A DNA stretch of 5,158 nt from CAMQVM01 sp044433405 (GTDB taxonomy: Bacteria > Bacteroidota > Bacteroidia > Bacteroidales > Rikenellaceae): positions 1 through 5,158 of the forward strand of contig JAWXTQ010000144.1 in the NCBI GenBank assembly GCA_044433405.1, in the 5' to 3' direction. Both the position numbers and the translations under genes were made by a program. The number at the start of each line of letters is the position of its first letter. Within the stretch, counting starts at the first letter, position 1. Below, in pieces: positions 1 to 5,158 of this stretch. The notes beneath the pieces are model-generated. The model was not told the origin of the DNA and made no database searches. It saw only the letters and a program-made list of their open reading frames with translations.

Positions 1-643
1 CTGCGTGATTATCATCGCTATGTGACCAACGTGGTGCGTATACTTGACGTGCAGGAAGTCCAATGGCTCTGAGTGCAGCAACGGTGAATACAGACTCCTC
101 TCCACAGCGTCCAAAGCCACTTTTGATGCTTTGAAGTGGTGATGAGGTTCTTGCATCGCTTGAACCATAAATTACATTCTCTTGACACCAGTAGTTTACT
201 TCAAGTGCGGCTTGCTGCATCGACATGTTTGCTACGCGTGCTTTGAGTGTCTCGTAGTATTGTGATCTAAAAGAGTCGAGAGGTTCGTTGTTTACCCTAA
301 TAGGGAGTACGAAGTGCAGAAACATCTCGTTTGATATTGAGTCGCCCCATGCCATCTCTTCTCTCGCTTTAAGTGATGTGCGAACATGATTTAACATCAA
401 GTCGTGATCGACATTCATGTCAGAATTGGGTGCATAAGCATACAAGAATTGTAATGATTGATACTCATTGGTAGTTAATTCTTTGTTGAAAATCGAAAAA
501 ATTGGAGAATCTTCTCCATACTCAATTTTTTTGGAGTTAAAAGTATTTTCGGTGAGGCTCTTGTATTCACTGTTTGGGAATATTCCATCGTGTGTACAAG
601 ATGTTAAAAAAATAATGGTAATTGCTAAAAAATTTCGTATCAT
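1..643 (-). CDS. Transglutaminase-like domain lipoprotein, N-terminal part, cut by the left window edge
   Basis: Reading leftward from the ATG at 643-641, the frame stays open for 214 codons and leaves the window. The N-terminus is a lipoprotein signal: a short hydrophobic stretch (residues 4-13) ending in the lipobox LTSC, with Cys16 as the likely lipidated residue. This would anchor the protein in a membrane facing the periplasm or surface. Residues 148-214 match the transglutaminase-like core (COG1305 type). Cys180 in GRCGEES is the expected catalytic cysteine, followed by TVAALRAIGLPARQVY, and His213 in DDNHA is the expected catalytic histidine; the Asp would lie beyond the edge. Residues about 65-145, including SLKAREEMAWG and HFVLPIRVNNE, resemble the conserved N-terminal region of large Bacteroidales transglutaminase-like lipoproteins, which I recall as several hundred residues longer. 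The substrate is unknown; members of the superfamily may be peptidases rather than crosslinking enzymes. It starts 10 nt after the upstream gene's stop and has no Shine-Dalgarno sequence, so it is probably expressed from the same promoter. Confidence 0.9.
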   Translation of the reverse strand, partial: MIRNFLAITIIFLTSCTHDGIFPNSEYKSLTENTFNSKKIEYGEDSPIFSIFNKELTTNEYQSLQFLYAYAPNSDMNVDHDLMLNHVRTSLKAREEMAWGDSISNEMFLHFVLPIRVNNEPLDSFRSQYYETLKARVANMSMQQAALEVNYWCQENVIYGSSDARTSSPLQSIKSGFGRCGEESVFTVAALRAIGLPARQVYAPRWSHSDDNHA

Positions 644-653
644 ATCAATGTGT

Positions 654-1577
654 TTATTTTATTATTAAAAAATCGTAGAATTGAGTGTAAATATTGTTGT
701 TAGGTTGCCAATATGTGTAATTTGATTTAAAATCAAGCGTTAGATTAAATCGCTTTAGCATGTTGTTGCCAATCATACCATCGCATTCTGATGAGTTGAG
801 AAGTCCAAATTGAACCTCAGACCAGCCTCCTGCAACCTTATACAACACAAGGCTTGAGAAGTTTACCATGTCAAAGTAGACATTGTTTATACGCCCAGAG
901 TTGCCGTCCGAGCTGGTTATTGTTGATATTGCGTAGGGAGCATCAAAATGATTTGATAGATTGTGCTTTGCGATATATGTAGTCGATAAATCTATTACTC
1001 TATCAGAGCCGCTATCTATCTCAACCATTGCGCTCAAGACTCTATCTTTAGTTTTTATTTTTAGCTCAACAAATGGCACATTGTGTCTAAATTCCATCTT
1101 TAATTTGTTAGGATTTTCGTTTTTGTAGTTCTCTTTGTCGTATAGAAAAATGTGCATCTTGTCGTAGTTTATCTCTACGGTGTAGTTTTTTAATATGCTT
1201 AGCCCTAAAACGCCATCCCATCGCTCATTTGGATAGGGTATTGATATAAAAGAGACATCATGGTGAGTAGTGTTTCCCCAGTGAAATGTGTTGTTGCTGC
1301 TTTTGGGTATTATTGACTCTCCTGTGCTTCCTAGATTTGTTACTTTATCGCCCCATATCATCTCCACTTTAGAGAGCTTGTTAGAGTTGATAACCATATC
1401 ACTAGCACCTGTGTCTATCAAAAAATATAGCGAATCGCTCTGGTTAACCTTGCACCATGTATATATACGATTGTCTCCCTCAAGCCTGAACGGAATCGAG
1501 TCTATCTTGATGTTATCTTTGCTGAAAGAGCAAAAATAATTACATACGAAAAATAAAATAAGAATAAATTTCTTCAT
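654..1577 (-). CDS. Secreted two-lobed aspartic-protease-like (retropepsin-like, clan AA) protein
   Basis: This is a 307-residue protein with an N-terminal hydrophobic signal (residues 4-16) and probable Sec export; the cysteines there do not form a good lipobox. Two homologous halves are visible. The first has FLIDTGASDMVI (Asp55-Thr56-Gly57) and later WDGVLGLSILKNYTVEINY (120-138). The second has VEIDSGSDRVIDLS (Asp188-Ser189-Gly190) and later CDGMIGNNMLKRFNLTLDF (265-283). Each half thus carries the D-T/S-G catalytic signature and the hydrophobic D-G-x-x-G segment typical of clan AA aspartic proteases. A single chain with two such halves could form one active site from both aspartates, as in pepsin-like enzymes, whereas retropepsins pair two separate chains. 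Activity and substrate are not shown, and it could be a binding protein with the same fold. It is first in the leftward unit, behind a good promoter, and its stop is 10 nt before the transglutaminase-like gene. Confidence 0.85.
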   Translation of the reverse strand: MKKFILILFFVCNYFCSFSKDNIKIDSIPFRLEGDNRIYTWCKVNQSDSLYFLIDTGASDMVINSNKLSKVEMIWGDKVTNLGSTGESIIPKSSNNTFHWGNTTHHDVSFISIPYPNERWDGVLGLSILKNYTVEINYDKMHIFLYDKENYKNENPNKLKMEFRHNVPFVELKIKTKDRVLSAMVEIDSGSDRVIDLSTTYIAKHNLSNHFDAPYAISTITSSDGNSGRINNVYFDMVNFSSLVLYKVAGGWSEVQFGLLNSSECDGMIGNNMLKRFNLTLDFKSNYTYWQPNNNIYTQFYDFLIIK

Positions 1578-1588
1578 ATAATCACAAG

Positions 1589-1603
1589 GTTACCTTTTGT
1601 AAC
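1589..1603 (-). other. Possible small hairpin at the 5' end of the leftward transcript
   Basis: GTTAC (1589-1593) and GTAAC (1599-1603) are perfect inverted repeats around a 5-nt loop. The predicted start of the leftward transcript falls next to this element, so the RNA could begin with a 5-bp stem. The stem does not extend further (G faces G on the outside). In an AT-rich region such a short repeat can occur by chance, and a role in mRNA stability or translation is only a guess. Confidence 0.25.
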
Positions 1604-1607
1604 GCTG

Positions 1608-1637
1608 CAAAGATAGTTAATTTTCATGATATTCAAA
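1608..1637 (-). promoter_or_regulatory. Bacteroidetes-type promoter for the leftward aspartic-protease/transglutaminase unit
   Basis: On the minus strand, TATCTTTG (1615-1608) fits the Bacteroidetes -7 consensus TAnnTTTG exactly. TTTG (1637-1634) fits the -33 box, with an 18-nt spacer. Transcription would begin a few bases below 1608, giving a leader of roughly 25 nt before the ATG at 1577. The -7 match is strong. The spacer is slightly short of the usual 19-21, so the exact -33 box is less certain. Confidence 0.7.
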
Positions 1638-1669
1638 ATTGCAAATATTAAAAAAAAGAAGTAACTTTG
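1638..1669 (+). promoter_or_regulatory. Bacteroidetes-type promoter for the rightward M16-recR unit
   Basis: TAACTTTG (1662-1669) matches the Bacteroidetes -7 consensus TAnnTTTG exactly. ATTG (1638-1641) is a three-of-four match to the -33 box TTTG, with a 20-nt spacer. The predicted transcript start lies near 1672-1676, leaving an AU-rich leader of about 15-20 nt before the ATG at 1692. The -33 box directly abuts the -33 box of the opposing promoter. Confidence 0.7.
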
Positions 1670-1691
1670 GAGTTTTAAAGTTTAAAATTAT

Positions 1692-2942
1692 ATGTTGCCT
1701 AAAATTAAGAAAATAGATAAGGTTGACTTGCTCCATCCTGAGGTTTTTTACTCAAAAAAGGGTGTTGAAATAGACTCAATATATGCACCCTCTGGTGATG
1801 TGGTGAGAATATCTTTAGTGTTTTGTGCAGGTGTTAAATACCAATCTGCTCCATTTATTGCCTCTGCTACTGCTAATTTGCTCTCAGAAGGATGTGGAGA
1901 GTATAGTGCAATGCAGGTTGCCGAGATTCTCGATTTTTATGGCATCTACTATGATGTTAGCATTGACCGAGATTATCAGGTGATTACTATCTGTTCCTTG
2001 GGAAGATTTTGCGATAAAGCTCTCTCTTTATTAGAAAATATAGTTATTCGCCCTAAGTTTTTAGAGAGTGAGTGTGATGTATATACATCAAAGCGTAAAG
2101 AGTATTTGAAAATCGAAAAGGAGAAGATGAGTGTACGTTCACGCGAGGAGTTTGTGCGTACTATCTTCGGTCAGGGGCATGATTATGGAAAATTTGCTAA
2201 ACCTGACGATTATGACAATATTAATGTAGGGCTTTTAAAGGATTTTTATTCAGCTTATTATAACCGTTCAAATCTGTTTGTCGCAATTAGCGGAAATGTA
2301 AATAGAGAGATTATTGATGCAGTTGGTGAGATTGTAGATATGTTGCCTAAAGGTGAAAATAGTCGACGCGAGACACCCCAGCCCGAGTTTCAAGCAGCCA
2401 CAAAGAGAGTAGAGAATCCCCAAAGTGTGCAGTCGTCAATAAATATAGGTAGAGTGTTGTTTTCACGTAATCACCCCGATTTTGTTCCAATGCAGGTTTT
2501 ATCAACCATATTAGGAGGCTACTTTTCGTCACGTTTGATGCAAAATATTCGTGAAGATAAGGGGTATACATACGGAGTGCATGCAGCGACAATAAATCTT
2601 CAAGATAGCGGCTACTTTATCATCTCTACAGAGGTGGTTAAGGAGTTTACACAGAGTGCGGAGAGCGAAATTTTCAAAGAGTTAGAGATTCTTCAAAACG
2701 AATTGGTTTCGCACGAGGAGCTAGAAATGGTTAAGAGAGTGATTATAGGCGAGATGATTAGGGTGTTGGATGGTCCATTTGGAATATGTGATGTGACAAT
2801 CGAGAATATCCAAAATGGAGTAACCAATCACCAAACCGAGCAGATGATAAAACGTATTGGAGAGATAACCCCGCAGGATATTTTACGAATTGCCAATACC
2901 TACCTCAGAAAAGAGGATTTAACCAGTGTAGTTTATTGTTAA
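1692..2942 (+). CDS. M16-family (insulinase-like) peptidase homologue lacking the zinc-binding motif
   Basis: At 416 residues this has the length of a bacterial M16B subunit, with two M16 halves (about 25-200 and 205-410). The N-terminal half should carry the zinc motif HxxEH. Here the aligned stretch, around residues 52-70 (SAPFIASATANLLSEG), contains no histidine, so this half is very probably not a metalloprotease. The C-terminal half keeps SSRLMQNIREDKGYTYGV (279-296). Its Arg287 and Tyr294 have the seven-residue spacing of the Arg/Tyr pair that helps M16 enzymes bind substrate. In known bacterial M16B heterodimers one subunit carries HxxEH and the other carries the Arg/Tyr pair; this protein looks like the second kind. 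No active partner lies in the window. There is no signal peptide, so it is probably cytoplasmic. It is first in the rightward unit, with its ATG shortly below a good promoter and its stop 3 nt before the recR ATG. Family placement is firm; inactivity is inferred. Confidence 0.9.
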   Translation: MLPKIKKIDKVDLLHPEVFYSKKGVEIDSIYAPSGDVVRISLVFCAGVKYQSAPFIASATANLLSEGCGEYSAMQVAEILDFYGIYYDVSIDRDYQVITICSLGRFCDKALSLLENIVIRPKFLESECDVYTSKRKEYLKIEKEKMSVRSREEFVRTIFGQGHDYGKFAKPDDYDNINVGLLKDFYSAYYNRSNLFVAISGNVNREIIDAVGEIVDMLPKGENSRRETPQPEFQAATKRVENPQSVQSSINIGRVLFSRNHPDFVPMQVLSTILGGYFSSRLMQNIREDKGYTYGVHAATINLQDSGYFIISTEVVKEFTQSAESEIFKELEILQNELVSHEELEMVKRVIIGEMIRVLDGPFGICDVTIENIQNGVTNHQTEQMIKRIGEITPQDILRIANTYLRKEDLTSVVYC

Positions 2943-2945
2943 GTG

Positions 2946-3539
2946 ATGAAAAGTAGACTATTATCTCAAGTTGTTGACGAGCTGTCAAAACTTCCATCCG
3001 TAAGCGAGAAGAGTGCACTTCGATTGGCGCTTCATTTATTGCGCCAACCAGAGGTTGTCTCTGTGAATCTAGCTAAGTCTATAGAGAATTTTAGAATAAA
3101 CATCAAGCAGTGTTCTGTATGCAACAATATCTCTGATACGCCAATATGTCCAATTTGTTCAGATTGCAGCCGTGATAAGAGTGTTGTGTGCGTTGTTGAG
3201 CATGTTAAAGATCTGTTTTCGATAGAGTCTACAGGCAGCTATAATGGCTTATACCATGTTTTAGGGGGAGTAATTTCGCCTATGCAGGGTGTTTCGCCAT
3301 CAATGTTAAAGATTGAGCTTTTGGAGCAAAATATTGATTCTAATAATATTCAAGAGGTGATAATTGCTCTTCCATCTTCGATTGAGGGCGACACTACTGC
3401 TTTCTACATCAGGAAGCGATTAGAGTCGAAAAACATAAAAATCTCAGCAATTGCTAAGGGTATTGGCGTAGGTGAGGGGATAGATTTAACTGACGAGATT
3501 ACACTTGTTCATGCAATCAATAATCGTATCTCAATTTAA
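2946..3539 (+). CDS. recR: Recombination mediator protein RecR
   Basis: RecR works with RecF and RecO to load RecA on gapped DNA during recombinational repair in the cytoplasm. Numbering from the ATG, the 197-residue protein shows the family's domains in order. The helix-hairpin-helix (about 8-33) contains ELSKLPSVSEKSALRLALHLL. The four-cysteine zinc site is CSVC and CPIC with Cys56, 59, 68 and 71. The Toprim domain begins at VCVVEHVKDLFSIE and includes GLYHVLGGVISPMQG and IEGDTTAFYI. The C-terminal GIGVGEGIDLTDEITL is a divergent form of the usual G-x-P/S-x-G-x-x-L-E-Y-x-D-E-x-T-L motif. Length is normal (about 200). A GTG at 2943 could add one residue; the ATG at 2946 is preferred because it gives a normal RecR N-terminus. 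There is no Shine-Dalgarno sequence, and the start lies 3 nt after the M16 stop, so translational coupling is likely. Confidence 0.97.
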   Translation: MKSRLLSQVVDELSKLPSVSEKSALRLALHLLRQPEVVSVNLAKSIENFRINIKQCSVCNNISDTPICPICSDCSRDKSVVCVVEHVKDLFSIESTGSYNGLYHVLGGVISPMQGVSPSMLKIELLEQNIDSNNIQEVIIALPSSIEGDTTAFYIRKRLESKNIKISAIAKGIGVGEGIDLTDEITLVHAINNRISI

Positions 3540-3573
3540 TATAGAACTGTAACATTAAATTTAATAGTATAAA

Positions 3574-4161
3574 ATGATAGAAATAGAGGATAAAATTGTA
3601 AGTGACGAGCTTTTTGAGGAGTATTTTTGTTGTGACCTTGCAAAATGTAAAGGAATATGTTGCGTAGAGGGTGATAGTGGTGCGCCTCTAGAAATAGAGG
3701 ATATCGAGCAGATAGAGGAGAACCTTGAAGTAATAAAAAAATATATGACTGAGCAAGGTGTTGAGACAATCGAAGCAGATGGTATATTTGAGATTGATGG
3801 TGATGGTGATTACACCACAACTTTAATCAATCGCCAGGAGTGTGCTTTTGTTGTAGAGGAGAATGGTGTTACGCTTTGTGCTATCGAAAAGGCGTGCAGA
3901 GCAGGCGAGATAGAGTACAAAAAGCCAATTTCATGCCATCTATATCCCATAAGGGTTACGAATTTTGCAAACGGAATGTGTGGTTTGAACTATCACCGTT
4001 GGCAGGTTTGTGAGGGTGCTATAGAGTGTGGTAAAAAGCATGGTATCAAAGTATACCAAGGTTTGAAAGAGCCCATAATAAGAGCATTTGGAGAGACGTT
4101 TTATAGATATCTAACCGAAGTAGATGAGATTATCGAAAAAGGAGAGATTGAAGAGGAGTAA
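3574..4161 (+). CDS. DUF3109 family cysteine-rich protein, putative metal or Fe-S binding
   Basis: This 195-residue protein matches the DUF3109 family that I recognise from Bacteroidetes. Conserved blocks are FCCDLAKCKGICCVEGDSGAPL (18-39), the QECAFV/LCAIEKAC region (88-108), KPISCHLYPIRV (117-128) and NYHRWQVCEG (139-148). It has 12 cysteines at residues 19, 20, 25, 29, 30, 90, 102, 108, 121, 136, 146 and 152. Their clustering resembles the YkgJ-type proteins thought to bind zinc or an iron-sulfur cluster; the metal and the function are not established. There is no signal peptide or membrane segment, so it is likely cytoplasmic. The C-terminus ends in an acidic run (EIIEKGEIEEE) that may be disordered. 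It begins 34 nt after recR with only AT-rich spacer and no internal promoter, consistent with cotranscription. Recognition of the family is firm; no biochemical role is claimed. Confidence 0.93.
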   Translation: MIEIEDKIVSDELFEEYFCCDLAKCKGICCVEGDSGAPLEIEDIEQIEENLEVIKKYMTEQGVETIEADGIFEIDGDGDYTTTLINRQECAFVVEENGVTLCAIEKACRAGEIEYKKPISCHLYPIRVTNFANGMCGLNYHRWQVCEGAIECGKKHGIKVYQGLKEPIIRAFGETFYRYLTEVDEIIEKGEIEEE

Positions 4162-4194
4162 ATTTTAAGTAGATTTTTAATAAAAGTATAATAT

Positions 4195-5158
4195 ATGAAG
4201 AAGATAGTAATAACATTAATAGCTTTTGTTTGTGCGCTCCCCTTGCTAGCGCAGCAAGACTACTCATCCCTAGTAGTCAATAATTTCATGAGTAGTTCAA
4301 CAAAAAGCAAGGAGATTAAAATTGCCTATGCTGGTGGTAAGGCTACTTCCAAATCGGAGTGGCAAGCACAATTAAATGACTATTTAGGTTCAAAATATAG
4401 CTCCCCTATCACAACGGTTGATGTGTCAGATCTCTTTTTGGGTAGTGTAGGTTTTGCATTTACTTTGGGTGAGAGGCTCTACTCTAAGATGGTTCCAGAT
4501 GTTCTGCTTTTGGAGACAGCAGCCGAAGATATTACTAACAACTGCTCTGTGGAGCATCAGAGATTAGCTATCGAGGGTGTGATTAGGGCTGCTCTCAAGC
4601 AAAATTCCAATATGGACATAATCATGATTTCTTCGCCTAGCGAGAAGATGATAGCCCAATATAAGAGTGGTGTAACCCCAAAAACTATCGAGTTGCAAAA
4701 GGAGTTTGCATCTTACTATGGAGTGCACTACATTGATGTTTCAAAAGAGGTTTTTGATGCTATAGAGGCAGGAGATATAGATAGTAGCGACTATTTTGCG
4801 GCAGAATCTCAGTTGGCTACAAAATTTCATTACAACGCGCTGAAAAACGCATTTGAGGAGTTTTTCTCTGCTGACTCTAAACTATCAAAACGCCTTAGCA
4901 CACCAAAAGCCAAGAACAAAAGATGTTTTGAGAATGGTTACCTAGCTGAGATAAAGAGTGCCGATAGCGGTCCATTATTTGGATATAAAGAGAGTTACAC
5001 ACCTAAAGATGAAGCTATCACATATGAGGGTTATACAGGCGTGCCAATGCTTGTTGCTGAAAAATATGACTGTTCTCTCATACGTAGAATTAAAGGTAAT
5101 GCCATAGGTATTATTGTTATTAGTGGTCCTGATGTTGGCGTTGTAGAGTATGTTGTAG
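4195..5158 (+). CDS. Secreted SGNH/GDSL-hydrolase-like protein with degenerate catalytic residues, cut by the right window edge
   Basis: From the ATG at 4195, 321 codons are open to the window edge; the terminal TAG triplet is out of frame. Residues 1-20 form a Sec signal peptide (KK, hydrophobic core, LPLLAQ), so the product is exported. Residues 40-225 follow the layout of the SGNH-hydrolase group with GGSIT, PDLVFVEFAVND and a late D-x-x-H-P block. The aligned positions here are GGKAT (47-51), PDVLLLETAAED (101-112) and DYFAAESQLATKFH (199-212). The Ser, Asn, Asp and His of the usual catalytic set appear as Lys49, Glu111, Ala203 and Gln206, so esterase activity by the normal mechanism seems unlikely. 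Residues from about 240 look like the beta-rich C-terminal domain found behind this type of SGNH domain, including AIGIIVISGPDVGVVEY (303-319). It lies 33 nt after the DUF3109 gene with no promoter between them. The fold assignment is by motif resemblance; the substrate or ligand is unknown (perhaps a glycan). Confidence 0.75.
   Translation, partial: MKKIVITLIAFVCALPLLAQQDYSSLVVNNFMSSSTKSKEIKIAYAGGKATSKSEWQAQLNDYLGSKYSSPITTVDVSDLFLGSVGFAFTLGERLYSKMVPDVLLLETAAEDITNNCSVEHQRLAIEGVIRAALKQNSNMDIIMISSPSEKMIAQYKSGVTPKTIELQKEFASYYGVHYIDVSKEVFDAIEAGDIDSSDYFAAESQLATKFHYNALKNAFEEFFSADSKLSKRLSTPKAKNKRCFENGYLAEIKSADSGPLFGYKESYTPKDEAITYEGYTGVPMLVAEKYDCSLIRRIKGNAIGIIVISGPDVGVVEYVV

Noticed and set aside
468..668. 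Rightward open frame of 66 codons opposite the lipoprotein start.
   Set aside because: It is the complement of the lipoprotein signal and N-terminal region, which has a clear lipobox and conserved domain in the other strand.
1288..1539. Rightward open frame of 83 codons opposite the aspartic-protease-like gene.
   Set aside because: The opposite strand encodes two clear aspartic-protease motifs across this part of the gene and its flanks; the hydrophobic product is a by-product of that codon pattern.
2347..2592. Antisense open frame of 81 codons inside the M16 gene.
   Set aside because: It is fully inside a well-supported gene and its product shows no recognisable feature.
3554..3565. 12-nt perfect palindrome ATTAAATTTAAT between recR and the DUF3109 gene.
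   Set aside because: It consists only of A and T in an AT-rich spacer, and it is too weak for a terminator and has no nearby promoter; chance is the simpler explanation.
3796..3810. GATGGT tandem repeat encoding DGDGD, reminiscent of a calcium-binding loop.
   Set aside because: It is only two and a half units and lacks the spacing of an EF-hand loop; relatives of DUF3109 have a similar acidic turn at this place.
3536..3820. Antisense open frame of 94 codons opposite the recR/DUF3109 junction.
   Set aside because: It lies across the strongly recognisable DUF3109 gene, its product is low-complexity and His/Leu-rich with no domain, and no promoter precedes it.
3566..4191. AGTATAA occurs just before the starts of both the DUF3109 gene (3566-3572) and the SGNH-like gene (4185-4191).
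   Set aside because: The distance to the ATG differs (1 and 3 nt) and the motif is short and AT-rich, so a shared control element is not supported; there is no TAnnTTTG box at either site.
5156..5158. TAG at the right edge looks like a stop for the SGNH-like gene.
   Set aside because: In the gene's frame the last codons are GTT GTA followed by a single G, so the triplet is out of frame and the gene continues past the window.
1..5158. Search for tRNA or rRNA genes, CRISPR repeats, insertion sequences, attachment sites or phage genes.
   Set aside because: Coding sequence fills nearly the whole window and the only gap above 40 nt is 1578-1691; no array, transposase or RNA-gene signature was seen.

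Overview
The window reads as chromosomal DNA from an AT-rich member of the Bacteroidetes, most likely Bacteroidales. The evidence is two promoters of the Bacteroidetes type (TAnnTTTG at -7, a TTTG-like box at -33), starts without a Shine-Dalgarno sequence, and genes whose closest remembered relatives are Bacteroidales proteins (DUF3109 family, a transglutaminase-like lipoprotein, a degenerate SGNH protein). I cannot fix the genus from sequence alone.

The layout is two divergent transcription units around a 114-nt regulatory gap (1578-1691). The leftward unit holds a secreted two-lobed aspartic-protease-like protein (654-1577). Ten nucleotides after its stop comes a transglutaminase-like lipoprotein whose first 214 residues lie in the window (1-643); it continues past the left edge. 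Both look exported and act, if they are enzymes, in the periplasm or at the cell surface.

The rightward unit holds four genes with no visible terminator or internal promoter between them. They are an M16-type peptidase homologue without the zinc motif (1692-2942), recR (2946-3539), a cysteine-rich DUF3109 protein (3574-4161), and a secreted SGNH-hydrolase-like protein that continues past the right edge (4195-5158). The gaps are 3, 34 and 33 nt, so the genes are probably cotranscribed. Only recR has a firmly known job (recombinational repair with RecF and RecO), and nothing shows that the four genes share a pathway.

Nothing in the window points to a mobile element, CRISPR array, RNA gene or defence system, and I see no clearly new multi-gene system. 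The points that deserve a second look are the two apparent loss-of-catalysis proteins (the M16 homologue and the SGNH protein), the internal duplication in the aspartic-protease-like protein, and the tightly packed back-to-back promoters.
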